Below, in pieces: positions 1 to 12,998 of a DNA stretch of 64,000 nucleotides (position 1 is its first letter; the number at the start of each line of letters is the position of its first letter). The stretch is from assembly GCA_950022655.1 (NCBI GenBank), contig OX465579.1:137215118-137279117 (forward strand), read 5' to 3'. Under the pieces are notes generated by a model that saw only the letters and a program-made list of their open reading frames with translations, had not been told where the DNA came from and ran no database searches. This DNA comes from Alentia gelatinosa. Lineage: Eukaryota > Annelida > Polychaeta > Phyllodocida > Polynoidae. Position numbers and translations under genes: made by a program.

Positions 1-271
1 CAGGCAGACCACTTAGACGAAGAGGGGTGACTCACAACCACACTTTTGTCTTTTTTTTTAGATCTTTATTGACGTCCTCAATGTGTGTACATTGTTCTTC
101 CGTACATCCGATCAGTATGAAGTATAGGTGGCGTGTCTCGCCCAAAGTTGCTCATCAATTTCCTAACTATACGAAAAATATCCCTTTACTTGTGTACTCT
201 GTCGACAGTTATGGTGATAACAGTATGTTTCCACTATGTGCACTTTTAAACCTTGACTTTTTATATCTTAG

Positions 272-343
272 GTGGCCCAGGAGCCCCAGGTAGCCCAGGA
301 GGCCCAGGTGGACCAGGTCCTGCAGGAGAACCAGGACCCGCTG
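272..343 (+). CDS. Collagen exon 1 of window (8 Gly-X-Y)
   Basis: A 72-bp exon between acceptor ttatatcttag and donor gtaagt. It starts with the last two bases of a Gly codon (G^GT) and ends with the first base of the next, so it is phase 1-1. Eight perfect Gly-X-Y triplets, rich in GGP, GAP and GPA, with no cysteine. It must follow at least one earlier exon, because its first Gly codon is split. Confidence 0.85.
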
Positions 344-964
344 GTAAGTACATATGTGACCCAATTTATATCATTATTTATTTATGGCAGAACTTATGTC
401 CCCCATCACATATTTCTAGTAAGTTATCCATTGGTATAGATCAGGTCAGTTCCTTTCCATAGAGCCCTTGTATGAATCTCTATCCCTCCTGTAAGTAATT
501 TGTCAATTTTTTTCAAAGATAAAAAGGGCAAAAGTAAAAACGTCCTCCATGGCCTTCGTTCTGCACAAAACATCTATGTAGAACCTCTTAATATGCTGTA
601 TATTTACACTGTTAGGGATTTAATTGGGGTTTGAAACTACTATAAATGAAAGGAATCTGTCAAAAACCAAATTTCAGTAAAATACACGGTTTACCCTTCA
701 GACCCAATTTCCACACCTTGCACCACTGTAGCTAGGGTCTATTATGACAAATTGGGTCACATATTCGGTCTTCAACATTAATGATAAAACAATCCAAGGA
801 GGGCCTGCTGGCGATAGGACGGGTGGCATTTATCTATCACACTTCAGGTATAGTTCATCCTTAAGTTGTTAGTACGTGGATGATGACGATAGTGAAATGC
901 ATTTAGACGAGGAAAATAGTTAGATGATGTCTGGAGCGAAAAGAAGTTGTTAGCAAGATGATAT

Positions 965-1290
965 CAATTATGAGATGTGAATTAAAAGTGTGAAGATGAT
1001 ACCAGAATGAGATATTGTCAAATAGTGGGATGTAAATACTAAGATGATACTGATAGTGAGGTAATGCCATTAGTGAGCTAGTACTGACAATGATCCATAT
1101 ATTGTCTATAGTGAGCTAATACCGACAGTGAGATATTGTCTGTAATGAGCTAATGCTCACAGTGAGATATAGTGGGGTAATATTGACAGTGAGATATTGT
1201 CTATAATGAGCTAATGCTCAGAGTGAGATGTTGTCTATAGTGGGGTAATATTGACATTGATATATTGTCTACAGTGAACTAATGTATACA
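965..1290 (+). repeat. Degenerate tandem repeat, ~34-bp unit, in the first intron
   Basis: About eight diverged copies of a unit reading roughly atattgtctatagtgagcta plus atactgacagtgag. Copies drift at the ends and one is shortened. It lies in the intron just upstream of exon 2. Confidence 0.7.
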
Positions 1291-1334
1291 CACAAACATC
1301 CCCATAATCAATTATGCCACATTCATTCAATCAG

Positions 1335-1478
1335 GTCAGCCCGGAGGTCCTGGGCGACCAGGACAGGCGGGACCACGTGGTAATCCAGGAGCAGCTGGTC
1401 GAGACGGAAGCCCAGGTAACCCTGGAACCGCTGGCAGTCCAGGTAGCCCTGGCGGTCCTGGTGGTCCGGGATTCCCAG
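1335..1478 (+). CDS. Collagen exon 2 (16 Gly-X-Y)
   Basis: A 144-bp phase 1-1 exon from acceptor aatcag to donor gtaagtaac. Sixteen uninterrupted Gly-X-Y triplets beginning GQP GGP GRP and ending GGP GFP. Proline dominates the Y position, as in triple-helical collagen where Y-prolines are hydroxylated. Confidence 0.88.
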
Positions 1479-1826
1479 GTAAGTAACTTCTACTACTTAG
1501 TGTCACATTATCCCGGGATGTCTATCAAGTATGATTCCATATACTCTTATCTTTCCAGCAGAATTGTCGAAAAGCAGATTCATAAAATATGTTTGTTTAT
1601 AATTCTAAGGAATTTTGAATTATACGACGTGTATCTAATCATCTCGGTATTTCTTGATGGGCAAACTAGTGTACTATACAATTTAATTTTATACAAATTC
1701 GTTGGGATAACCTTTAATGTAGAAATCATTTTGTAGTTACAATAGGTATGGGATCTGTAGCTAATAACTATATCTTTCTCTAAAGACTTAATGTACATAT
1801 GAAGAAATACGTGAAACCTCTTGTAG

Positions 1827-2051
1827 GTCCGGTCGGAGCCACAGGACAACGCGGTGGACCAGGTGGACCAGGTGCACCAGGTGGCCCTGGAACCCCAGGG
1901 GGTGTGGGGGCAACCGGAGTTCCCGGATTCCCGGGAAGTAATGGCCTGCCAGGAACCCCTGGAGCACCCGGAAGTCAAGGAGCCCCTGGAGGTCCAGGTA
2001 TGCAAGGACCAGCGGGCACCCCCGGAAACAACGGCGGTGCTGGTGCACCAG
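1827..2051 (+). CDS. Collagen exon 3 (25 Gly-X-Y)
   Basis: A 225-bp phase 1-1 exon, acceptor cctcttgtag, donor gtaagaac. Twenty-five uninterrupted triplets including GVP GFP GSN and a NNG segment. The antisense strand also reads as an open Pro/Leu-rich frame here, a by-product of GGN-CCN codons and not a gene. Confidence 0.88.
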
Positions 2052-2262
2052 GTAAGAACCGCACGAGTTGATAACTGTATTTAGTGTGCATGCTCGTAAT
2101 ACCTCCCAGGTTATGGTTTTGATCGTCAGAATTTCTCATCTGCATCTGAGGTATTAATTGGCGACAAGGAAAGTGATGTTTTCTATGTTTTCCTCAGTGT
2201 GGAATCTGAAACAGTTCCGTGCAAACATTATGCTGTTACAAATCTTTATTTCGTTATTATAG

Positions 2263-2370
2263 GTCAGCCTGGAGGCCCCGGAGGCCCCGGAGTAAACGGA
2301 CCACCCGGACCACCTGGAAATCCTGGTTCAGACGGACGCCCGGGCAGCCCTGGACCAACTGGAGCCGCAG
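2263..2370 (+). CDS. Collagen exon 4 (12 Gly-X-Y)
   Basis: A 108-bp phase 1-1 exon, acceptor ttattatag, donor gtacatg (weaker than the gtaag of most neighbours). Twelve triplets including GPP GPP, the most stable collagen triplet. 108 bp (2x54) is the commonest exon length here, found ten times. Confidence 0.87.
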
Positions 2371-2586
2371 GTACATGTTCCGCCTGTTCAAACTGGAAGG
2401 CTTGCATATCAATTGGTCATTAGACTGGACCGCTCTATTCAGTACGTTCCCCATAGAGCATGATAATGCAAGGTGCAATAATTAATTAGGATTAGAGAAG
2501 CGATATCAAGATCGTGAATTGCCTTCTAATTATCAGCTTACAATTGACGATGGTGGGTTATGATGATGTCTTCTTCCTTCTTTCAG

Positions 2587-2703
2587 GTTCACCCGGATTT
2601 AATGGAGCGATAGGAGCCACTGGTCCGCAGGGAGGTGGCGGATCACCTGGCAACCCTGGCAATGACGGCCTTCCAGGCCTACCCGGTAGCCAAGGCGCAA
2701 CAG
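2587..2703 (+). CDS. Collagen exon 5 (13 Gly-X-Y)
   Basis: A 117-bp phase 1-1 exon, acceptor cttctttcag, donor gtaaatcc. Thirteen triplets, including a GGG GSP stretch in which Gly also fills X and Y positions. The repeat stays in register. Confidence 0.86.
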
Positions 2704-3030
2704 GTAAATCCCACCACACCTCTCCAAATAGTTACATAAACATGTGCTGAGATGCAATCCTCCCGAAAACTTATATGTACGCTACGATATGAATCTTCTA
2801 ATAATGCTGTGCAAAATTGTCGAGCTGTATATTGCATACATTTCCCAAAAGTTATGCATATGCTGAGACATAAATCTAATGTATATCCGATTGTTATTTA
2901 ACTATGCCCTAAAATGTAAATCGTATAGTCTATCTCGTGATGAATTGATTCTAATCCCTGCAAACCATGTTAAAGTAGTAGCAATAAACCAATGCTGACA
3001 AGTGCCACTTATATCATGACTGATTGACAG

Positions 3031-3138
3031 GTCCTAGCGGAAGCCCAGGGGGACCTGGTAATCAAGGTCTACCAGGCGCACCTGGTAATCAAGGAGGACC
3101 TGGTTTTGATGGACCTCCTGGTGCACCTGGCAACCCAG
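3031..3138 (+). CDS. Collagen exon 6 (12 Gly-X-Y)
   Basis: A 108-bp phase 1-1 exon, acceptor gattgacag, donor gtaagtg. Twelve triplets with internal repetition: GNQG occurs twice, nine residues apart, consistent with expansion of short Gly-X-Y blocks. The following 1.1-kb intron carries a degraded copy of the palindromic repeat listed at 3930. Confidence 0.86.
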
Positions 3139-3929
3139 GTAAGTGTACCCTGTTGGGAAGTATTTGGGAAGTATTTTGTGTTAAGAATACCAGACATAGA
3201 CACTTCTAATAAAAACCGATGTTACCTCGAAAATGACATCTGCATGTCAGAACCAAACCACTGCTATGCAATCCCCCAGGAGAGATTGATATAAGAACAA
3301 TGAAGTATAACAACCACCCTTCAGGACAGTGATATCACACTGTCGTGGCTATTCTCCAAGTGCTTTAGTAAGGGAATAGGTGAGTAACCAAGCAGATTTT
3401 TGGTTAAGGACACTGTCAGATTTGACCGGAGCGGGGGCCCAAGGTCTCATCCGGATCGGCCTGTTCAGGTATGTTATAGTTAGGCTGTATCAAGGCATAT
3501 GACATTGTCACATTAAGAGGGTGGTACACTGTGTGTATGCCCTGAAAACTTTATTAAAGTTGCAAAGTTGACAGGAAGGGAGTGTAGCACTGGCAGAAGG
3601 TAAAAGTAAATCCTTATCTGTCAGGGTGGATAGTTAGACAACCACCGAGGGCCAGCAATATTGTGTCACTAAACCGGATACATAAAAAATCTTTAGACAA
3701 GGTAATGGGGTTAGGACTGAGGTGCATTGGTGAAGTGATGTGCCGGTTGTTTTTTTATCATTATCTAAAAGTATTTTGCTCTAATTTATTTTGATGTGGC
3801 CATTATCTAATCAAGATTATTGTAAATGTGCGACTTGAAATATTGAAAGGCAATACTGACAAATGAAATAAGTTATCAAAATTTCATATTGGAGTCGTGG
3901 ACGCAACAGAACAAAGTTACATTATGGGG

Positions 3930-4110
3930 TTGAATAAATACACAATATATTGACTGGTTTCAGCTACAAGCGGTCGTATACTTCGAGAAGATGATGAATA
4001 GTAATATCTCAGCTCATGCGAGGATATTGTATAGAGGCAACTTTTAGGAGCATATAACTGCTTATATCTAAAAACAGTGTATATTGCATTTATCATCCAC
4101 CTTTTCTTGA
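3930..4110. repeat. Degraded palindromic MITE (family P), copy 1
   Basis: Left arm tattgactggtttcagcta and right arm tatctaaaaacagtgtatat are diverged inverted copies around a centre near 4020. The same termini (gactggtttcag) and flank (a cacctttt box next to an A/T-rich tattgtattta-like end) occur at 12999-13152 and 61651-61788. Confidence 0.55.
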
Positions 4111-4243
4111 CAAGTGGGGTACCCATATTAGTTCATTTTAGGTACGCATTACTTTTTCAGGTATTTTTCCGTACATGCTGCCCATGTGTTTCTACGGACA
4201 CTAGGTATTAGATGGATGATAAAACTGATTCTTGTACTTACAG

Positions 4244-4360
4244 GATCTCCGGGACGTGAGGGCTTCCCCGGATCTCCTGGTCAGCCCGGTGGACCTGGAG
4301 CTCGCGGAGAAACAGGGACACCTGGTGGTAACGGTCTGCCTGGAAGTCCTGGGGCCCCAG
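4244..4360 (+). CDS. Collagen exon 7 (13 Gly-X-Y)
   Basis: A 117-bp phase 1-1 exon, acceptor cttacag, donor gtaagac. Thirteen triplets beginning GSP GRE GFP. It contains charged triplets GRE and GET, which are scarce elsewhere in this very Pro/Ala/Asn-rich chain. Confidence 0.87.
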
Positions 4361-4877
4361 GTAAGACATGTTCAAGTGCCGTATACCCCATGCACTATAT
4401 GATATCAAAGATGATGCTCTGTGCGGCATTGGTTTAATCATACTCATAAGAACCGTGACATCTATCAATATCATTAGTGACATATAACTGGGTCTGTAGG
4501 TATAAAAATGGAAAACGTTCCTCTTGATCGGAATTAAAATTGGAAATAGAATAAGAAACAGAATCCTGTAGACATTAATGCAAACTTCGTCCAATTGCGA
4601 TATCTGGAAATAACCAGATAATGTTCAAAACATTTTTATCTACTTCAAACCTCACTGGAATTCAACAGAATTGAACAGATTATCATATACCTACTATCGA
4701 ATGTCTATGGAATACTACCCGCTGCTAGGGGTGCATTTAAAATGAAGTTGGGGCGCATTGTGCCCGTATTGAATGTTCAGGCGTAGATGTTCACGCGAAG
4801 ATTGGGTTTATGATCGGAAGGTGTAACCTTTTCCGTGTACATTATCGCCAACGAGCTAGCTATAATGATATTTAGGT

Positions 4878-5040
4878 AGTGACTGAGCCTACATGGATGC
4901 CATCTTCGGCCTTTTCTCCCATGAGATATGTTCCTCCGTCTCCGGCGTCGGTACGTATTCTATTGGACAAAATACCTCAAACGACCATTCCAACGGGATC
5001 AGTAACCACGTTTTCTCTTAGTCTTATCGGTTGCTCGCCA
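4878..5040 (+). repeat. Interspersed repeat R1, copy in intron
   Basis: Shares blocks such as cttcggccttt, a degenerate middle, and cagtaaccacgtt plus ctcttagtc with 36604-36765 in the same orientation. Diverged, about 160 bp. The element class is unknown. Confidence 0.5.
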
Positions 5041-5095
5041 CAAATAGTAAATCCATATGTAAACTAAACACTATGTATAATGTTTGCGTTTCCAG

Positions 5096-5203
5096 GACGC
5101 ACTGGAGCGGCCGGAGGCCCAGGTGGCCCGGGCCCGGCTGGATCCCCGGGACTCCCTGGATCTAACGGAGCCACAGGAAACCCCGGTATTGACGGCCGAC
5201 CAG
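5096..5203 (+). CDS. Collagen exon 8 (12 Gly-X-Y)
   Basis: A 108-bp phase 1-1 exon, acceptor gtttccag, donor gtgagag. Twelve uninterrupted triplets ending GID GRP. A diverged interspersed repeat (4878-5040) lies just upstream in the preceding intron. Confidence 0.87.
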
Positions 5204-6294
5204 GTGAGAGCCACGTGCTGTATTCTTTTCATTATATATATACACTTCATTTATCTATTCATTTTAGGATGAGGATTTCCTTTTTAGTATCGGCACGAGG
5301 ATAGACTTGTATCGGACTCCCAACAGGTATACCTATCCCACTATTTTTCCTATCGACGGAAAGTTGATACCTAGTTTGTTTGCAACTCATCAAGATTTGA
5401 AAATCTGTTCCTAATTCATCATTTCTGAGATGACTTTCAAATCTTTGGATATGAAGCGGTTCAACCGCTCCGCTATGCTCGTTCTATGTTAAATACTATA
5501 TCCTAGACTAATTACCAAACCTGCCATGTAGCAGACGACTTTCGTTATGTTTTCCTTTGCTGCGAATAAAAAAAATAAAAAAGAAGATTGTATACATAGT
5601 ATGCAGATCATCAAAATGCAATTTGTAAAACATAATGTTTCCTTGAAAATGTCCAATGATGTTGTAGTGATGTTATACTCACTCCTTAGTACATAGACAA
5701 TTCTTTCTTCGCAGGTGATAAAATATCCCGAATATCGTCATATTGTGCCAAGAGGTGATATTATTTTAGAACTGACTATTGTTTCATCCTTGTATAAATT
5801 TTCATTGAAGGAACCCAAAACAATTGAGATTTTACATCCAACATGTTGGGTGCTTTGATGCGGTGCCCTAGGTACATTTATCGATAATAAGTGTGCCAAC
5901 CCATGCTGTGTTGACTCCAATAAACGGGTGCTCTTGAAAACATGTCTAGATGGAAAATGTGCTGAAGTAGTATACAGAACTGTCACTCTGTGCCTGGTTC
6001 CTGTAGTCTGAATAAACGGCAACATACTTCATCTGTGATAGATGCAGAGAGAGTGCAATTTTCTAGTAGGTTAGGAAAGCTGAAGTGTAGTAAAGGTGAA
6101 GTATAATAATCTTCTATCCATCTCATCTCATAATTGTCACATCTTATGTAACAAGGATAAGCAATATTACTTATATTGTGGGTAGGGCGGCAGAACTGCC
6201 ATATGACAGAGCCCGGATACAAATAAGATCCGGAGAGAAATCTCTTTGAAAAGCTCAGATAACTACATGTTTCCTTTCTTCTCGGTGTTACCAG

Positions 6295-6411
6295 GTGGCC
6301 CCGGCCAAGTTGGAGCCACAGGAGAGCCCGGCGGTCCTGGAGCACCAGGCGCTCCTGGTTCACCAGGATCTAATGGCAACCCGGGTGGCCCAGGTCGCCA
6401 GGGAGTACAAG
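6295..6411 (+). CDS. Collagen exon 9 (13 Gly-X-Y)
   Basis: A 117-bp phase 1-1 exon, acceptor gttaccag, donor gtatgta. Thirteen triplets ending GRQ GVQ. The neighbouring introns (1.1 kb and 0.45 kb) show no recognisable content. Confidence 0.86.
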
Positions 6412-6863
6412 GTATGTATTCAAGGACTTATCATATCTTTAGCATCAATCTTAGCACGAGGGGCATGATATATCCTAAGGTTATTCATATTTCATAAAGT
6501 GGAATGTTTAGATGTAGGCTCATTAGTAAGGAAGATGTCAGTAAATGTACAATTGAAAATGTAATGACTGCAACAACTGTTAATTTAATTAGTGACCTAG
6601 AATCTTGCTCACGTATATTTTTGTATCAGAATAACTCTGGTAATGCAGAATACCACATCAACCCTAAATACATTGCCTGACTCTTCTCTAGACGGTATTT
6701 TCCGCAACTCTTCATTTTATCCGGAGCATTAAAGGCTTGTCAAGAGCCAGATAAATAACCATACATATATGCAACTGTTAGCATGGTTTAACAATTATAT
6801 ATAGTTATTCTAAATATTGACGTATGCAAACCTATTATAAGCTATACTGATGTTTCCCTGCAG

Positions 6864-7079
6864 GAAGCAGCGGTGCCCCCGGCCTACCTGGGAATTTTGG
6901 AGCGACAGGCCCAGCTGGGCAGGCCGGAGGTCCAGGTTTCCCTGGACCACCTGGCCAGATCGGAGACCGAGGAAACCCTGGATTCCCTGGATCACAGGGT
7001 GCCACTGGTGGACCTGGACAACCAGGAGTCCAGGGGGCCACAGGCCCCCCAGGGTCACCCGGAAATGAAGGGTTGTCAG
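6864..7079 (+). CDS. Collagen exon 10 (24 Gly-X-Y)
   Basis: A 216-bp phase 1-1 exon (4x54), acceptor ttccctgcag, donor gtaagtc. Twenty-four triplets including [12 protein letters not shown]. Several GAT triplets recur here as in exons 5, 8, 9, 11 and 20. Confidence 0.88.
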
Positions 7080-7505
7080 GTAAGTCTGTATACTTCAGTA
7101 AATATACTTATTTATTATATCTATGTATAACTATATATACATTTTCACCTAAATGTTACACTTTACACTATACTTCCTACAACTATCTTACGTTATGCTA
7201 TTCATCTTAATAATCACACATTACATTATATTTTTCATACCAATATTACACATTGACCATATGAGGCATGCTGTCGCTTTATCATTGCGACACAGATAAC
7301 AAATATATATAAACCATTTAGCGAATTTGACATATCTTTCTTGGAGTGTGTGACGGTTTGAATTAACTGGTATCCTCTAATTTGTGTTATGCTTATACAT
7401 TGATATGATTCTCTTTCACCGACATATAACAAGTCGGTAAGAAATGGTTTTCTCTGTTAAGTTGATATGGATAACAACAATGATAACCTATTATTCATCT
7501 TTAAG

Positions 7506-7784
7506 GTAATCCTGGAACCCCTGGACAGCGCGGCGCACCTGGATCAGACGGTTTGCCTGGTCTTCCTGGACCTCTAGGGGCCACTGGTCCGGCAGGTTTC
7601 TCTGGCCAAGACGGCATCCCAGGCGGTCCAGGTGCCCCCGGGAGCGCAGGTGCTACCGGAGCTCCGGGTCTACCGGGATCTCCAGGTAACCCCGGAGGAG
7701 AGGGAAGCGCGGGTTCACGCGGTACCCCCGGATCGCCCGGAGGTCCTGGACAGCAAGGTCCACCCGGTTCACAAGGTTCACCAG
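7506..7784 (+). CDS. Collagen exon 11 (31 Gly-X-Y)
   Basis: A 279-bp phase 1-1 exon, acceptor atctttaag, donor gtaagta. Thirty-one uninterrupted triplets. It is one of three exons of exactly 279 bp (with 15156-15434 and 16653-16931), an unusual size for collagen exons that suggests duplication or intron loss. Confidence 0.89.
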
Positions 7785-8620
7785 GTAAGTAAACATATTG
7801 AACACCGCCTATCGTGTTAAGATACGACTGGTTAAAAGAAAGACATATCCCTAACGCAACCCGAAAATACATTGTGCAACATAATAAATGCTTTAGAGGT
7901 ATCAGTCTACCCACATTTCCAAAGACGAGTTTGGGTTTATTCCACTGTACCACCTTATCAGTTATTTACCGCCATCCCATTTTAATAGCGTCACTCGCCT
8001 CCAAAGACTTTTTTATGTAGTGGTTTTGCGAGGGGGAGCTAGTTACTAGTAAGTATGAACAACATTAGCCTGTAAACCTTGGGGTATAAAATCAATGAAC
8101 ATTACATAGTAGTAAATAAATGTACAAGTCGAACACCAAGTGGGAGAAGCGATAACCTGAAAACAATTGTCCCTTTATTTCAAAGGAAAGAAATAAGATA
8201 TCGAGCAATGCCTGAAGCCGTATACGGCGGGAATCTGTTTTGAAAATAGACACCAGATAATGACAGAGGTGTAGCAGTGGCTGTGGCCAATACTAATATA
8301 TATGAGTTATATGATATAATTATCATTTGATAATTTCATGAGAGTAAATCCATTTAAAAAAAAGCAAAGTGAAAGAAGTAATCTTAATGAAATGTAAAAG
8401 ATTTAGAATTCTTCTAGTCAGTATGTTCCAGAAAAATCACCTAATCACTTAATATCATGTCCTAATTGTAAGGGACCTCCAAAATATGATGATGACGATA
8501 AGAGTGCTCGTCGAACATCAAATATGGTAAATAATCACATTTTCATAAATGAAGCATATGTATATAATTAATTCGTCCATGTATATGAATTTATCCACCT
8601 GTGTTTTATTTTCTTTGTAG

Positions 8621-8728
8621 GTAGTAACGGCAACCCCGGCCCCGCAGGCGTGCCTGGAGGCCCCGGCAACCCTGGATCACCGGGTGGCCCAGGATCCGAC
8701 GGTATTCCCGGATCTCCCGGACTACCAG
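8621..8728 (+). CDS. Collagen exon 12 (12 Gly-X-Y)
   Basis: A 108-bp phase 1-1 exon, acceptor ttctttgtag, donor gtcagca. The donor is off-consensus at +3/+4, but the 108-bp length and phase support it. Twelve triplets ending GSP GLP. Confidence 0.83.
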
Positions 8729-9507
8729 GTCAGCATCCAATTCAATTTGTTGTAAAACCCTCTCATCTGAAATCTAGGTCTTACATTGATAACGGATAGC
8801 CAGTGTCTCCATTAAACACATCATCCCTCAATTAAGCACACCTCTAGCCTCCGAAACATGGACTTTATCTATTCAGTGATGATTTCTACCTCATCTAAAT
8901 TTTGAGATTGTATTTTCGTTCATACATCGTGATTATATTCCTACAAGTTATTCATTCACACTATGTGTCATACACGGGTAGCGTGGTGTACATTTATTTG
9001 AAGTTTAATTCTGGTTTGAACTATTCTGTAAGAGGACTGTATGTATCTGACATGGGGCCTATGTCCATTGCTAACTGGTTCTGTAAACATCTAAATGATA
9101 ACTCAACATGGCACTCAAATAATACCTTCTCACAAGCCTTATGTTTTGTCAAGTAGTGGGGAAATTGTGTAACACAGTGAGCTGCTTATTCACAATTTAC
9201 CACTTTCTCACTGGTACCAGGCCACAGATATTACGAAATAGTAGGGTAGTAAGACGGATGGGTGAGAACATCTTTGAGAATCCTTATCCTATGACAAGTT
9301 ATGATTGGGATGCACGTAGAAATTGCGTGGTTCCGTGCAAAAATACTTATGGGATGTTTCCTGTCTGATACAACAATAGCAACATATGGACAAGTCAGAG
9401 CGTGTCCTCTTCATACAAAAACCACTAATACAATGGGTTCAGGGACGTTATTAATGACCCAAATTCTTCACTTTGTCTCCGTTAAAATTTCGTTTATTTG
9501 CTTGCAG

Positions 9508-9633
9508 GAGGACGTGGTCAAACCGGTGCCCCGGGTAACTCCGGTCGTCCTGGACCAGATGGAGCTACCGGACCTGCAGGTCCATCCGGCAATGATGGTT
9601 TCCCAGGCCGGCAGGGAGAAATGGGCCCACGGG
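9508..9633 (+). CDS. Collagen exon 13 (14 Gly-X-Y)
   Basis: A 126-bp phase 1-1 exon, acceptor atttgcttgcag, donor gtaaag. Fourteen triplets beginning GGR GQT and ending GEM GPR. It holds GFPGRQ, loosely like the GxPGER type of integrin-binding collagen motif; that reading is inference. Confidence 0.85.
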
Positions 9634-10554
9634 GTAAAGAGAATTGTTCCGTTACCTCTGCCAAATAATTTGCCCATTTGCTTTTTAAGGGGTGAATCCA
9701 CCAAGCCGATTTCCCACCCGATCAGTTGTTCCTGGGCCCTTAAGAGGAAGCTCATGTATTGTTATTCATTTAATTCTGATAATAATAGTTTAATAAATGA
9801 CCATTTTGCACAAATTTGAGAAATTCTAGGGCATCCGATAATAATCGGCGATTGTCTGGCTACGGAATCGGCTACCGTCGGTCCAGTGGAACAACCCCTT
9901 TAGCAGGAATGCAGGTTTTCCGACAAATAACGGAATTTCAACATTTCATATACACCGGCAATATTCTCTATGTTAGAATATATATGCATACATAGCCATT
10001 CTGTTCAAAAATTATGTTATAAATAGTTCCTATTTATGAGCGTTTTATATTTTCGATTTTCTCCTCAGTCCCAAGTTTCATACCTAGTTTTAAAAGTCTG
10101 TGTCAAGCTCTGTTGAAGAAAATGCATGAACAATTCGCAGGCCACTGGAAACAGATAGAAATAGACAGATCTAGGCAATTTCATGATTTATGAATGAAAT
10201 TGATAAATAAAAATGAAATGATAAAACGATAATAATGATTGATTAATTGGCTAATTAATAGGGCATATTTTTTACTCACTGTGATTTCCACACCTCACCT
10301 TCCCTTTGGGATTTGTTGGTGTGGGTCCCTTTTCGTGAGGTTTTTTTATCAATCAGCTAATTAAGCAAGTCCATATGCTTAAACGGCGTGACTATATGCC
10401 ACTTAACTGTATGCATTGGTAAACAAAGCTTTGTATAACAGGTATAGCTATACAATACGTGTTTCTATAGACAAAATGAACCTATTAATAAACTTCTATA
10501 TCATGCAGATTGTTTGTAAAGATACATTTTGATAAACTGCGTCATCCATTGCAG

Positions 10555-10662
10555 GTGGCCCCGGACTGCCCGGACGGGACGGTGCCACAGGCCAGTCTGG
10601 TAATCCCGGACGTCCCGGTCAGCAAGGTGCTGCCGGATTCCCAGGATCGCCGGGTCAAACAG
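10555..10662 (+). CDS. Collagen exon 14 (12 Gly-X-Y), GC donor
   Basis: A 108-bp phase 1-1 exon, acceptor catccattgcag. The donor is gcaagt directly after the ACA G end, a GC-AG intron with otherwise perfect donor consensus. No GT donor preserves both phase and the nine-base periodicity. Twelve triplets ending GSP GQT. Confidence 0.84.
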
Positions 10663-11651
10663 GCAAGTATCAGTGACACACCACGGGTATAACTCTTATC
10701 CCAAGACAGCATATAGCTTTCTTTAAACAGATACAGTCAGGTCAAACTGTACATGGGGACATATATCGAATTGATTTGATTATATAGCCCGTTAGAGGTC
10801 ATAGGGCGTAGAATTCCTTTTCACAATTAGCTAGATGCAAACTATAAACAACATAGGGCGGCCACTCCCTTGAAACAGACCGAATGTCTAAGTACTAATG
10901 TACCACTTAGTTGGTTGTCTGTATCTGTATGAATTTTATAAAAAAAAAAAATTATGCCTTTCTGTGTGTTAATATTATGTATCTTTGTCCCTCCGTTATA
11001 TTTAGGTATGACGCTATAGCTGAAAATGGCAAACAATGTATGTGATGCTGTTACATCTTTGGATATATCATTTTCAACAAACAAACAAAAAAGTGGAGCG
11101 GGCGGGTATCGTGTGTGACAAAGGACATTGTAGGATTGGTATATATTATATAACGTGCCGACACCGGCCCCTACTGATTAGTTCCATAGTGGTTCGTTAG
11201 GTGGTGATGGACCATTGAGCCTCAAGCCTCCAGAGGCAGGATCTTTTGAATATAGAGAGATAGTGTGAAGGCCTTCGTTAGGAACCCACTTCTCAATCTG
11301 GCTGGGTACAGATGTCTACAATTCAGAAGTCTGACTGTGTATACTTTTTAGGTTGTCTGAGACACGTGGACCCAGAATTGAGATGCGGAATTCGTACCTG
11401 CAGCTACCACATTTTCCAGCTGGTCCAAACCGATGTGACCCTCCCTTCTTCCCCTGTTTTAAGTGTATCCGCAATGATGCCTACGGGTATAAAAACAGGC
11501 TTTTGGACGTTCATATCCTGAACACGCTGGCTTACTTTGGGACATAAAGCATACATAATCCTTCCTCCATAGTAATAGCATGCTATTTGAAACACGCATT
11601 CCTTTAGTCATCTGTTTCTAATGTGTCATATTTCTTTGTTGCTTTATTCAG

Positions 11652-11804
11652 GTGCGAATGGCCGCCCTGGAAACCCCGGCACACAAGGAGAAACTGGTGC
11701 GAACGGAGCACCTGGAGCCCCAGGACAACCAGGACCAGCTGGGGGTGCAGGTCTCCCAGGCTCAGCAGGACCACAAGGACCTGTCGGTCCCACTGGAGCA
11801 GAAG
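11652..11804 (+). CDS. Collagen exon 15 (17 Gly-X-Y)
   Basis: A 153-bp phase 1-1 exon, acceptor ctttattcag, donor gtaatat. Seventeen triplets ending GPV GPT GAE. The 1.6-kb intron that follows is the longest within the collagen region and holds the palindromic element at 12999-13152. Confidence 0.87.
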
Positions 11805-12998
11805 GTAATATTTAGTGTTTAACAAGGCGGCCGAAATGTTTTTTCTGAAGATGAAAAGAAAGACAGAAACCTTCATGAGCTTTGAGGGGAATAGAAATCT
11901 CCACAGAAAAGATTTGAACCAATGTGCTCATATTTCAAGTATATTAATGGACAGAGCCATTAGGGTAGATCTATGATCCATGGGAAATTACTTGCCATGG
12001 TCACATGGCAGATGGTCATTTGGCAATGAAGCGGCAATGAACTAGCGATGACCAATCAAAACCTAGTAAGGTAGGTTCGCCAGGTTACCGGCCAGTTACT
12101 AACCGCTGGTCACCACAGGCAACCAGGCCAGTGGGTCTGTGCACAATATTAACTCACCCCGGTATTTTTCTCCATGGGGTTAATATTAAGAACTCGTACT
12201 CCACGGCCGTTCCAGTGAAGTTCGTGTAGACAATACTCAATAGCTAATTGGGTGATTGATTTTATCAATAAATAATGTTATACGGGGAGATATAAAATCA
12301 GAAACCGATACTGGTGCTGCATAAAGGACCAATAGAAAGGTAATGTCGAACAAGAGATCTTTATTTACATGAGGCGTTCCAAGTATAAATATGACTGATC
12401 ACGAATCGTTACAAAATCCAGATTTTAGCCAAATCATCAATCGGTAGTTCACATAACTTCTAAACACATGGCTACAAAATACAGACAATTGCCGATCGAG
12501 TTCGAAACATAAAATCACACGAAAACACAGTCAAAGTCCAATCTGCTATCATGATTCCTACAACCCATTTTGCTCAGCACAGCAAGTTCCATCATCGTTC
12601 AGTGTATGAGTCTATGTTGTTCATCAGGATATGATATTTGCACCAGGTCTTCAAAGAATGGTTGGCTTCTCGGAATCTGCGTAGTGCTGCTCACGCAGCA
12701 GTCGGTCTACCAGAGCCCAAAGCTCTCTCCGTGCTCAACTTTACCTTACTCTAGTTCTCGCTGTAACATCTCAAACCCTCAAACATTCACTGTAAAGGGT
12801 TTCACTTTAATTTATTATCCACCTAATACAAAGTGTCCATAGAAAACACATAGGGAGTTTGTATGGACATACCCGGCGCATACAGATATGTTGTATGCTC
12901 CGGGTGGCGCATACGGAAAAATAGTGCGTACGGGAAAATAGTGCATAACTTAAATGAACTGATATCGACATGCCAATTGCCCAGAAAAGGTGGATAAT

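Noticed and set aside
7501..7953. Long minus-strand frame rich in Pro-Gly that itself looks collagen-like
   Set aside because: The complement of GGN-CCN codons also reads as Gly/Pro-rich. The + strand exon has correct splice sites and perfect register, so this is a shadow.
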